Source: Parachlorella kessleri (taxonomy: Eukaryota; Chlorophyta; Trebouxiophyceae; Chlorellales; Chlorellaceae). From it: a stretch of DNA of 16,445 bases. The notes under the pieces are model-generated. The model did no database searches, had not been told where the DNA came from, and saw only the letters and a program-made list of their open reading frames with translations. Below, piece by piece: positions 9,101-16,445 of the stretch. The stretch covers positions 1 to 16,445 of the forward strand of contig BBXU01001257.1 of the NCBI GenBank assembly GCA_001598975.1, written 5' to 3'. The first letter of the stretch is position 1. Every line of letters begins with the position of its first letter. The position numbers and the translations under genes are program-made.

Positions 9101-11712
9101 ATACCGCGGAAATCTGATCCGGGTCCGGCCCGCCAGCCACCACGTCTATGGTCACCCCCGACAGGGCTGCCCTGTTGGCAAGGCTGCTCATGCCTCGGAC
9201 AACCTGGGCTGACTCCTGGGGGAGCGACCCCTGCCACTGTTGTTTGCCATCAGGGTCTGCACCACCCCCTGCCGCTACTCCTGCCTCCATCCCTGCAAGT
9301 CCAAGCGCGTATCCCTGCAGCGGCGCGTGAAATGTGGTGATGTGGTGAGTTCCTCGCACAGGCCACCTCCAGCCTTCCTCACGCTGCTGCATCTGGCCCA
9401 GCTGCCCAGCTGCTAGCCCCGACTGCCAGCTGCCCATCTAGCTGGCAATCGGGACTAGCCCTGCATGCGGGGTGGTATTAATGCACGTGCATCCACACCA
9501 GCATCACCTCACAGGGCACGGTGCAGAGCAGGGCACCGCTCCAGCTATCAGCACACCATGACACAGCGCACCTAGGTATAACTATGACACAAGCACCTGC
9601 CCACCAACTATACAATCAGGACGTACAGTAGCAAATAGAGGGCAAGCTGGAGCCCAGCGCTGCCCCCTAGTCCTGCCTAAACTGCCCATTGCTGGATTGA
9701 CGCACCCCACTTGCCTGGACAGCCTTGCCAGTGGTGACAAGTACCACATGACCCGGCGGCCTGCCAGCTCCATGTCTGTCCATCAGTTGTGCCTGGGGCC
9801 CCGCTAACCGCAGAGGCGTCCCCAGGCCAAGCTCTGCAGCTTGTCCTGGGTGTCCACCCGTGCTTGGGCCAATCTCTACTGCAGGCTGCTGTCCCTGCTG
9901 CTGCTGCTGCGCCGGCGGCTCCTGCTGGTGCTGCTGCTGCGTGCGAGAGTTGTTGTCATCCCCAAAGGGCAGCTGGCAGAGGTGCAGGGCCGCCTCAATT
10001 AAGCCAGGGATACAGCGTGGGCGGGGCGGCCCGCCTGGCTTGTAAGGCCTGCAGACCAACCAGCCCAGGGAGGTGACTTCGATGACAAAAGAAGTGGACA
10101 GGCAAAGTGACTCATGGCGTGTAAATCCACCAACCCTGCTGCCTCTTTGACTTTAGAAGGCCCACACACAGCACACGCACTCACGAGCCACAGCACCTTG
10201 CAGGACTCCTGCCAACCTCAAACCGTCTGCAATAATCAGAACTTGGTACCAGCCAGCCTCTAAGGCAAAGTACATACCCAGGCGCCCAGCGGCCGCCCCC
10301 ACCTTAGCGAACGTAGCGTAGCGTGCAAAGCGCCGCGGCACTCTCCTGCCCTAGCCACATGAACGCCCGCCCGAAGCGCACCCAGCAGCCCCTGGCCCTC
10401 CCAGACATTCCCCGGCAGCACGTCACACTGCACTGCCGGCGCCTGTGGCTGCTCATTGGAACCCGCTGCGTCACAGGGAACGCTGCTGCTGTTGGGTGCG
10501 CCCAGTCGGAAAGCCTGGACCGCGGTGCCGCTAGCGACCAACGCGACCCTGGACGAGGGAGGCAGGGAGTCTATCGCCTGGAGCAGGGCACACTGAACTG
10601 CTTGGAGGTCCTGGGGAGTAGCTGCCAAGTCCACTGCTACTACAGTCACCCCTTTGAGAGCCTGGCCGCCAGTTGGCAAGGCCCAGCCCCCACCCAAGGC
10701 GCCTGCTGCTCCACCTGCGGTTGCCGCTGCTGCTGCTGCTGCTGCTGTGCCTGCTAAGGGCGACAGGGCGCCCGCTAGGGCAGGTGATGAAGCGATGTAG
10801 TCAACCGCCTCCTGCTGAAGGGGCGGCTGAGCTGGCGTGAGGGGCGTAGCAGGGAGTGTGCCGCTGCCAACCCTGCCGGGCACGGCAGCGGCTGCGGCAG
10901 CGGGAGCAGGGCCCAGGCTTGGCGGTGCGGGGGGCGTGATGAAGGAGTTGGGCTGCAGGGAGGGCAAGGAGGCAAGCTCGGCAGGGGAGCTTGCGAAGGG
11001 GGCGGCTGCTCGTGCGAATGGGCTCTCTGGTGCTGCCAGCGAGGGTGCTGAGGCCAGGCTGGCTGGAGTGGAGGCACCATTGACGGTGCCGCTGCCGCTG
11101 CTGCCCTTGCCGAGGGGGTTGTTGCTGCCAGCGCTGCTGTTGAGGTGAAGGCAGAAGTTGCAATGCCACTCGCCGCGTGCACCGCTTGCCGGCGAGTACA
11201 CACTGATGAATGCGCCACAGTTGGTGCAAGTGGCGGGCTCACAGGCATAAGTAGGTAGTGCCAAGGATGGCGTGGGAGACAGCACTGCCCCCAGGGGCAC
11301 CACCACTAAGTCCTTGTGCTGGCGTGGGATGTTTAGGACCTGCAAGCAGCAGGGTGCTCCGCCAACCATCTGTATACACTCTGGCCGGGCGGTCAGCTGT
11401 ACAGTAACAAAGCACCAGATAATTCACAGCACTGTTCGTGGGTTTGGCAGTGCCGCTGTGTTTACAAAAACATGCCCCTGCAATACAAACCATAACTGTA
11501 ACCAGAACCCTGGCAACGCCAGCTGAGACGTTGCATTGGCGGACACAGCAGCTCACCGCAGTTGTTGTTAACGCTACTAAGCGGTCGGAGGCCTGGCAGC
11601 GACGAGGGGTAGGTGGAGTCGTCGCTGTGGGCTTGGTCACATGGCTGCCTGCGTCGGCCGTTGGGTGCACAGATTGTTCGTTGACGCTCTCCTTGCTGAG
11701 CTTATCTGTCAT
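5063..11712 (-). CDS. Atypical SEC23-like COPII coat protein (Sec23/Sec24 family)
   Basis: A Sec23/Sec24-family protein; Sec23 is the inner-coat subunit that activates Sar1 on COPII vesicles budding from the ER. Minus-strand exons: 11712-11557, 11339-10303, 10048-9715 (or 9706), 9314-9087, 8771-8705, 8557-8348, 7867-7728, 7351-7141, 6948-6870, 6673-6559, 6130-5528, 5269-5063. All phases match and the sum is 3387 nt: 1128 codons plus TAG. Domains: zinc ribbon C90/C93/C112/C115; vWA-like trunk from about 282 to 610; beta-sandwich about 640-770; helical region about 750-890; gelsolin-like C-terminus about 995-1128. It resembles the divergent plant SEC23-like branch (Arabidopsis At4g01810 type) more than canonical Sec23: for example SLRPY before the trunk helix RCIPGLIEAAL, and YDAPAAVLDCGSHLYTWLAE. 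It is longer than the roughly 880-residue plant protein because of low-complexity insertions. Least certain borders: the 8557 acceptor and the 9715/9706 donor. Confidence 0.9.
6559..7351 (-). other. SEC23-like exons 8-10: beta-sandwich end and helical domain
   Basis: Exon 7351-7141 reads VVWSWVDEVGNRVQRIVTRR and then a helix with VSVVEALNPGVAAIVWAKTL, matching the strand/helix boundary of Sec23 relatives. Exon 6948-6870 carries LFEFVCKFGFPVEGS, aligned with the IxxxAxKFG.QVP segment. Exon 6673-6559 carries LPIAHTLYCLHRGPML, the LPxLLFHLRRGPLL motif. Split codons GG|C-type and AG|T fit throughout. Confidence 0.85.
7127..7150. repeat. 12-bp tandem duplication at a SEC23-like splice donor
   Basis: ACCCAGTGACCC at 7127-7138 is followed directly by ACCCAGTGACCT. 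On the minus strand each unit carries CACTGG|GT, giving two donors 12 nt apart in the same phase (GTGGGT after 7141, GTAATC after 7129). Confidence 0.85.
7728..8557 (-). other. SEC23-like exons 6-7: beta-sandwich region
   Basis: Exon 8557-8348 carries LMQRVTAAVRRPAG and SLEVRTSSGLAVRDTYGAVV, matching the LEVRxS...I..viGp beta-sandwich entry of Sec23. Exon 7867-7728 carries WHYRCSPPNDSGGVTLVLYC and ends TYVYVQ. The split codon G|GT joins them exactly. The 8557 acceptor (ACGAG|) lacks a good pyrimidine tract but is the only one in phase. Confidence 0.75.
8291..8313 (+). repeat. G-run tract, potential G-quadruplex
   Basis: Runs of 4, 3, 6 and 6 G separated by loops of 1, 1 and 2 bases on the plus strand. 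It lies in a SEC23-like intron (7868-8347), so the transcript of that gene would be C-rich here and any quadruplex would form on the non-transcript strand of DNA. Confidence 0.7.
8705..9314 (-). other. SEC23-like exons 4-5: end of the trunk
   Basis: Exon 9314-9087 (76 codons) carries SSLANRAALSGVTIDVVAGG, aligned with the ALxxRAxxxGxxIDI segment of Sec23. Exon 8771-8705 carries GTAGLFVQHRACDEAFAANI, aligned with the GGxxVLHDxFxEAF segment. Phases match (0/0, then 1). The intron between them (8772-9086) shows no other feature. Confidence 0.82.
9706..10048 (-). other. SEC23-like exon 3: trunk with Gln-rich insertion
   Basis: Trunk helix RCIPGLIEAALHLCQ is followed by about 70 inserted residues, rich in Gln in their first part (TQQQHQQEPPAQQQQQ), before the trunk strand GHVVLVTTG, where canonical family members have an aggPxTxGPG-type turn. 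Two donors fit: GC-type CAG|GCAAGT ending at 9715, or canonical GGG|GTGCGT ending at 9706. They differ by three codons. Confidence 0.78.
10303..11339 (-). other. SEC23-like exon 2: zinc ribbon, low-complexity linker, trunk start
   Basis: Opens VLNIPRQHKDLVVVPLGAVL, the N-terminal strand region of Sec23/24 proteins, then the zinc ribbon CTNCGAF...WHCNFC. About 160 residues rich in Ala, Pro and Ser follow, including Ala runs encoded by a CTG/CAG tract. The trunk starts at GVTVVAVDL with helix AVQCALLQAIDSLPPSSRVA. It ends in phase 2 at CTAAG|GTGGGG, and joining to the next exon recreates SLRPY. Confidence 0.85.
10727..10747. repeat. (CTG)7 triplet tract in coding DNA
   Basis: Seven perfect CTG units on the plus strand, read on the minus strand as an alanine run in the low-complexity linker of the SEC23-like protein (after GTAA, before TAGGAAGALGGG). 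Similar shorter CTG tracts sit in its Gln-rich exon near 9895 and its Ala-rich exon near 5905. Confidence 0.85.
11557..11712 (-). other. SEC23-like exon 1 (start codon)
   Basis: Fifty-two codons from ATG to a GTGAGC donor, phase 0. The polar, Thr/Pro-rich leader contains PTATTPPTPRR, which suits the disordered N-termini of plant SEC23-like proteins. The ATG sits inside a perfect 12-bp palindrome. An in-frame stretch upstream has only a GTG, so this is the first ATG. Confidence 0.75.
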
Positions 11713-12038
11713 GACAGACAGTGGGCCAGCAGTTCGGTCAGGGCCCCAAGTGATCACACTTGCAGCATAGCTCCTTGACTAGCTGTGATCAAGAGACGGG
11801 ACAGATAAGCCTGTCATATACGCCATTTACGCGTTTTCTAAGCGAAGGATCTGTCCAAGACAGTGAACATGACAAAGGGGATTAGTCACGGGGAGGTCTC
11901 CAGTTTTGAGAGATGGCATTCCCTCTATCAGCTGTGGCACGTACCAGTCGTTCCTGACCATGTTTCTCAGCGTCATCAGGGTTGTCACACGACTGACGAC
12001 CATGTAGCCTGCTAGACAGAAGCAGCGTATAGAGCAGC
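11713..12038. promoter_or_regulatory. Putative bidirectional promoter (SEC23-like / TAF2)
   Basis: 326 bases separate two divergent start codons, so both promoters and leaders must lie here unless there are upstream leader exons. No consensus TATA box at a fixed distance was seen; TATA-like fragments occur at about 11816-11820 (CATATA) and 12027-12032 (GTATAG). A 10-bp inverted pair, CTTATCTGTC at 11701 and GACAGATAAG at 11800, flanks the SEC23-like start. The TAF2 ATG has an in-frame TAG 7-9 nt upstream. Confidence 0.5.
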
Positions 12039-15000
12039 ATGAATATCACACCTGTGGTTCACAGCCAGCACGTGGGGCTTAAGGTCGACACTGAGAAGCG
12101 AACGCTACGTGGGTGGGTGCTCACTCTTCTCATAGCCTTGATCCTTCGCCCAAAGTTTGAGGCCGAAATTACGTGCTGCTCGTGTTGCCTACGTAGTATC
12201 CTGTCTGCCCTGTGGTCCTGTCGTGTATGCAGCTGGACCAGGGCGAAACACTCAACGATTGGGAAGTGTTCGCAGGTGGACCCAGCTGTGTGTTACCCCC
12301 GCCAGAGATGCTCACAAAGTGGGCTTACATGCCTATGGCCTGCACGTTGCGTCCGTAACAGTTGATGGAAAGCCGGCAGCATTTGAGCACCGCAGCCAGC
12401 CGGTACAGGAAGAGCTCCCTCAGTCGCTCCTAGCACAAGCTCTGACCGGAGGCACCAGCGCAGCAGCCAACGAGCGGCTTGTTGCAGCGGTTGCAGATGC
12501 CGCGTACTATCAATACGAACGGGCACTGCAGCGCGAGAGGGAGCCGGAGTTGGTAATCAGCCTAAACCCTCCAGAGAACACTGCTGTTCCCGCCGGGCAG
12601 CCGCCGTCACCTGCCGGCACACATGAGCTGCCGGCAAGGCAGGAGTTGTTCTCAGAGCAGCGACAGCACCAGAGAGGCGATGGTACCAGTATGGGCCATC
12701 ATTCACATGAGCCAAGTGGGCCCCAAGGGAGCATGGTACTGCGTGTTGAGTATGAAGTGCATCACCCAGCGTGCGGGCTTCACTTCCACGGCGGGTATGC
12801 CGCCACTGCAAACCAAGTGCGGCGGACCAGCGCTTGGCTTCCATGCGTGGATGTGCCGCTGTCGGCTGTAGACTACCAGCTGCAGCTGACAGTGCGCTCA
12901 GATGAGGTGGGTGGTGTGGCTTGGGCACGGACGCATCTAGCTGCCCTCAAGCCTTGTGTTTAGCTTGAGGGGGTCCTCAACTGTGGGAGGCATGGGAGTT
13001 CTCATTGCAATAAAGCTTGGTAGGAAGGCCTTGGGAGACCTTGCTCGCATAGAGTTGGTAGTGATGCTGCAAACATTTGCTCAACTGTGCTTAAAAAGTT
13101 TGGGGTGATGAGGCATTTGGCGCCAGTCAGCTCGTGTTTGGCAGTTCCAGGCTCAAGTCTAGCAGCACCTGGGGATGCTGCATTGGGCTTGGGTTCAAAC
13201 ACTTGTTGTCGGCATGCCGGAAGGCTTTCTGCACGCATGCATTCCTACCTGGATTGTGCTAGCTTCGCATGCAAAGGTGGCGTGCAGGTGGCTGTGGGTC
13301 CCGGGCAGCTGGTGAGGCAGACCAGCAACCCAGCCGAACCCCGCTGGAGGACATACCATTACAAGCTGCCCCTCCCATGTGCCCCCTGCCAGCTGGCATT
13401 TGCCGTGGGTGCGTGGCAATTTGCAACCTGATATTGGGGGTTTGGGCTGGGGCTGCCTGCTGCGCTTGTTGAGTTTTTGTTGGGTTGTCCGACCCCTCAG
13501 CTCTAAAACCCAATGCGCCCTTGGGGTGCCTTGTCATGCTGCCTGCATTGTGAGCTGCCTGCTCCCTGCCTGCTCCCTGCCTGGGTTGTTCATAACCTTG
13601 GCTACAGGTCCCTCCTCTGAACCCAGCCGCAGCAGTGTGGCTCCCATGTGATGCAGCAAAATCCATCCCTGCACATATGTCGCTGTAGGTCCTTTCTCTA
13701 TTGTCCCCTCACAAGTCAGCCTAGCCAGTGGCCGCCCTGCGGGCACTGTTGTAACCCACTTTGCCCCGCCGCGCCTGGCTGCCCCCATGCTGCCCACCTC
13801 GCCGCTCGTGGCTGGGAGCATCACAGCAGATGCAGCGGATCTCTGGAATCCAGGCGGTCAGCCAGCAGGGGCAGCTGGGCGGGCAGCAGGCAAAGCGGGA
13901 GGGGCCCTGGCGGATACTGCCCGCTTCTTCAGCCTACCCATGTCCTTGTTTGAGAGCCTTCTGGGGCAGTGCTTCCCGCTGCCGTCCATGCAGCAGGTGA
14001 ACGCAGGTTGGGCCACATTCGAGTGAACTGCCACTGCAGCGTTGCGGAGTCTCAGTGCTTCCTGGACCACGGCAGCCAAGGTGGTATGTTATCATTCCAC
14101 TGCGCCTACTGGTGAGGCATATCAGGTGCCAGAGGTGGTCGGCCATCAAAGCCCAATCCCAAAAACACTCTAGCCTGGTAAAAGTTCTTGCCGGCAGTGG
14201 CGGCTGGCTGACAATATGATATAATATAGCCAGCAGCTTCATCAAGTGTTGTTGCTGCCGTCGCTTTCCTGCAGGTGTTTGTCCCCGAGGAGCTACTTCC
14301 AGATGATGTGCAGGTTGGGGTGGGCATCCAGATACTGTCCACCCGGTATCTGCTCAGCATACGCAGCATTGAGCAGGTAGGTTACATGCATTGCACTTAA
14401 TGACCTGTGTGGCAGGCATAAAGCTGCTGGCGGCAGGGCTGAGTGATGGGGAACCTTACCTGCAGGTGCTTTGTTCTTCACTGTAGCTGTCGCTGCCTCT
14501 GCCAGCAGCCCATTCTGCACAAATCACTGCTTCAGCTTCCAGTTATAACCCATTCCTACTAGTTCTTTTGAGATCAGTTTCAGAACTAGCTAACTGTTTT
14601 GCTACTTTTTTTACCGCAGTCCTTGGAAGCAAGGCGTGTGATGGCGCGAGCACTGGCGCGGCAGTGGTTTGGCGTGTTTATGCGGCCGGCAGCTCCGGCA
14701 GATGCCTGGCTACTAGACGGTGAGGCACCCTATCGTTCCCTGCTAATTGATTGTTGCGATTTGGAGGCAACGCATCGCCATGTAGGCCCAAGCTGGGACC
14801 TTGGCAGCTTGCAGATACTAATACACATTCGGAAGAATGCTAATGCGTAGTACATCGTGTGTGTCCGTTGGCCATGCCAGGTCTGGCGGGGTGGCTGGAG
14901 GAGCAGTATATTAAGAAGTACCTGGGCAACAATGAGCTGCAGTACAGGTGGGCTGAAGCACAGATGGGCTGCAATACAGTGGGTTGCATGTGGCACCCTA

Positions 15001-16379
15001 GGTTACTCCAGTCGCTGCGGGGGCATGGGCTCTATCTTGGGAGTTCTTTCGGTCCCCAGTGCTTGCTGGATGTGTTCCTCAGCCAGGTAGCGTGCTGCAG
15101 CAGGGGGCTAGGTGAGCCAGAGGGCCCTGTGTGTAGCTAGGTCGGCTTCCTCCCCAGCCATTACCTAGTGCACCCCATGCGTTGCGGATTGGGTCGCCCA
15201 AGCCCCACCTGCGTGCCGCAGGCGGTGGCGGGAACAGGCTGCCATCTACTCTGCCGACAACGGTGACGCGCCGCCGCTGTCGTGGAGGGGCGCGGCCACG
15301 CCCTCACCCTGGGGCCGGCTCTATGGCACTCAGGCTCTGGACCCCTCAGACCTGCCTTCGCTGAAGGTGACCGAGCCTCTGTGGTTGTTGTGGTCAATGC
15401 ATGCGCATGTTTGCGCTTCGGAGACAGCGCAGCAGCAGCCGGGGCTGCTCTCCCGAGGCTTTGGCCTTGCTAAGGGGTAGGACTGGCAGCTGGCTACGGG
15501 ACCCCATGTGAGACCAGTGCGCTTCCTGAGCACCTTGCGCAAAACCACGGCTGCAGCACAGCGTGCCCGTGAGGGATTCCATCCCAGGCCACAGGCCCTT
15601 CAAGCAGTGCTAGCAAGCTACCTCATCCAAACCCCAACCTTGGTGTGCTGCCCGGACCCTCTGGTTGACTTCTGTTGCTTGCTGCTGCCGTGCGCAGGCT
15701 ACGGCCGTCATAGGCATGCTGGAGCGGCGGGCGGGCGACATGTTTAAAAAGCATCTGGAGCGAGTCGTGGGCGCAGCGTGCCACCCAGAGCCCGGCACAG
15801 CACCCACAGATGCCAACAACAGGACGCTGGACACCATGGCATTCCTTACTGAGCTTGGCAAGTGAGTGACCCCTCACTGCCGGGCGACTGTGCACAGACC
15901 AAGGTGCTCTGCCCAAGCCAAAGGGACGGGACATGGGGGAGCGGCGTTGGGTCGCATACGTCAAAGAGGTTATCTTCAGGGCAGGGGCTGCCTGGCAGCC
16001 TAACTAGCTTGCGCACCTCAGCGGCCAGCCATCGACACCCTAGTCATGCAGACATTGCTGATTGAGCCGGGCGGCAGCTGGGTGGGAGGTGGCGCGCTGT
16101 CTGTACTGTAGTCCGTACTGTTCTGTACTGTACTGTACTGTACTGTACTGTGCCCTGCAGGTCACCTTTGATATAAGTCAAAACCCAGTGCCAGACAGTA
16201 GGAAACCCACGTACCAGTCATTGCCCCTGCCCTGTGTGAGCCAAACCTGCCCGGTTTGCCGCCGCTTCCGATCCTCCCTGCAGGGCCGGCAGCTTTCGGA
16301 AGGAGGTCCCGGCGTTGGCGGAGCGTTGGGTGTACCGCCGTGGGGTGCCTCATATCACAGCTGGGTTCCTGTACCACAG
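12039..16379 (+). CDS. TAF2: TFIID subunit TAF2, 3' part outside window
   Basis: Transcription initiation factor TFIID subunit 2, which acts in the nucleus and helps TFIID bind core promoters. Exons: 12039-12112, 12276-12906, 13288-13408, 13689-13996, 14275-14376, 14620-14719, 14881-14947, 15222-15366, 15698-15861, 16284 (or 16293)-16379. All phases match and give about 600 codons. Segments recall plant TAF2 one after another: HSQHVGLKVDTEKRTLRG, VGLHAYGLHVASVTVDGKP, NQVRRTSAWLPCVD, ADTARFFSLPMSLFESLL, VFVPEELLPD, ALARQWFGVFM, LAGWLEEQYIKKYLGNNELQ, WGRLYGTQALD, AVIGMLERRAGDMFKKHLE, and LAERWVYRRGVP. The M1-aminopeptidase zinc motif HExxH is degenerate (R422, A423 and R426 in its place), as expected for TAF2. 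The ATG follows an in-frame TAG. Residues after position 16379 are not assigned. Confidence 0.92.
12276..12906 (+). other. TAF2: TAF2 exon 2: N-terminal M1-like beta domain
   Basis: Starts at CGCAG|G with split codon GG|G from exon 1, giving RGWTQLCVTPARDAHKVGLH. It carries the M1-family N-terminal strands (VGLHAYGLHVASVTVDGKPA), the AADAAYYQYERAL helix and GLHFHGGYAATANQVRR, which aligns with the GIHF...TDNQ.RRAR.WFPC.D signature. A poorly conserved Gln/Ser/Gly-rich insertion sits at about 12590-12730. It ends at GATGAG|GTGGGT in phase 0. Confidence 0.88.
13288..13996 (+). other. TAF2: TAF2 exons 3-4
   Basis: Exon 13288-13408 carries VAVGPGQLVRQTSN and WRTYHYKLPLPCAPCQLAFA, matching the VAVSxGxLxxQ...tyvY.l..P....lsLAV strands. 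Exon 13689-13996 restores G|PFSIVPS and TVVTHFAPP (human TAF2 has THFCLP here), then a Gly/Ala-rich insertion and ARFFSLPMSLFESLLGQCFP. The exon-4 acceptor is a TAG (GCTGTAG|GTCC). The intron 13409-13688 has a tandem 11-bp repeat. Confidence 0.83.
13561..13582 (+). repeat. Tandem 11-bp repeat in TAF2 intron 3
   Basis: GCTCCCTGCCT is repeated twice head to tail, with a third partial copy just upstream (GCTGCCT). It is intronic and has no obvious function. Confidence 0.75.
14275..14947 (+). other. TAF2: TAF2 exons 5-7: degenerate peptidase core
   Basis: Exon 14275-14376 is VFVPEELLPDDVQVGVGIQI and LSTRYLLSIRSIEQ. Exon 14620-14719 is SLEARRVMARALARQWFGVF with DAWLLD, where active M1 peptidases have HELAHQWFG. 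Exon 14881-14947 is LAGWLEEQYIKKYLGNNELQ. The long T-rich tract before 14620 is a typical acceptor. Split codons G|GT and AG|G fit on both sides. Confidence 0.9.
15222..16379 (+). other. TAF2: TAF2 exons 8-10
   Basis: Exon 15222-15366 starts R|RWREQAAIYSADNGDAPPL, parallel to plant yRRYKANCAVCK, and includes WGRLYGTQALD. Exon 15698-15861 is ATAVIGMLERRAGDMFKKHL to FLTELG, ending at a consensus GTGAGT. Exon 10 carries FRKEVPALAERWVYRRGVPH and ITAGFLYH, parallel to FLKEFFQRWVASYGCPVL. Its acceptor is either CTGCAG| (16284) or GGCAG| (16293), and both are in frame. A GTGGAT donor follows 16379 but is weak. Confidence 0.82.
16126..16150 (+). repeat. (TACTG)5 microsatellite in TAF2 intron 9
   Basis: Five perfect TACTG units in tandem, preceded by diverged units (CTGTACTGTAG, CGTACTG) back to about 16100. 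It lies within the 422-base intron upstream of exon 10. Confidence 0.85.
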
Positions 16380-16445
16380 GTGGATCCTAGACACAGCCTG
16401 CCGTGTAGGAGCCCGGCGTGATTGTGCGTGTGTGTGGGTGGGGGG

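Noticed and set aside
10153..10302. Minus-strand ORF between SEC23-like exons 2 and 3
   Set aside because: It lies in the intron: direct joining of 10303 to 10048 recreates the conserved SLRPY and keeps phase.
10323..11148. Long plus-strand ORFs opposite the SEC23-like exon 2
   Set aside because: They are antisense shadows of GC-rich, Ala/Pro-rich coding sequence, with Cys/Leu runs from the CTG tract and no family resemblance.
12157..12275. Extension of the TAF2 exon 2 reading frame upstream
   Set aside because: The frame is open but matches nothing. The GTGGGT donor at 12113 and the CGCAG acceptor at 12275 join conserved residues (RTLRG-WTQL) exactly.
16062..16280. ORF after the TACTG repeat containing VTFDISQNPVPDSRK with a CTGCAG acceptor in front
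   Set aside because: Looks exon-like, but exon 9 and exon 10 of TAF2 already join in phase without it and it resembles no TAF2 segment. A cassette exon cannot be fully excluded.
1..16445. Mobile element, CRISPR array, bacterial operon or defence system
   Set aside because: No terminal repeats with target duplications, no transposase or reverse-transcriptase motifs, no regularly spaced repeats, and all genes are intron-rich eukaryotic housekeeping or channel genes.

Overview
The window looks like nuclear DNA of a green alga (chlorophyte). All three recognisable genes are eukaryotic, are cut by many short introns with GT-AG-type borders, and encode proteins whose closest recognisable relatives are of plant/algal type, with Ala/Gln/Pro/Gly-rich insertions and CTG-type triplet tracts in coding DNA. 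No rRNA, tRNA, CRISPR array, operon or transposon was seen. The species cannot be fixed by reading. Alignments to other proteins are from memory of the families, not from a search.

Layout. (1) About 335-4155, minus strand: the 5' part of a TRP/ion-transport-domain cation channel, with weak ankyrin-like N-terminal segments, S1, S2-S3, S4-S5, S5 and the pore helix on separate exons. The S6 exon and C-terminus should lie beyond the left edge. (2) 4156-5062: spacer, containing one coding-looking ORF (4201-4464, minus) that may be an upstream exon of the channel. (3) 5063-11712, minus strand: a complete atypical SEC23-like COPII coat gene of 12 exons. All intron phases match and the joined frame is 1128 codons plus stop. 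It has a zinc ribbon, vWA-like trunk, beta-sandwich, helical and gelsolin-like regions, with large low-complexity insertions. (4) 11713-12038: a 326-bp spacer between two divergent start codons, a candidate bidirectional promoter. (5) 12039-16379 and beyond, plus strand: TAF2, the TFIID subunit with an inactive M1-aminopeptidase fold; ten exons are seen and the gene runs off the right edge.

The genes serve unrelated processes (ion channel, ER export, transcription initiation). The only visible link is the head-to-head SEC23-like/TAF2 arrangement. No undescribed multi-gene system was found. The points worth following are at gene-structure level: a probable GC-AG intron, a duplicated exon end with its splice donor, duplicated tandem splice sites, an unusual channel pore loop and an upstream coding-like ORF.
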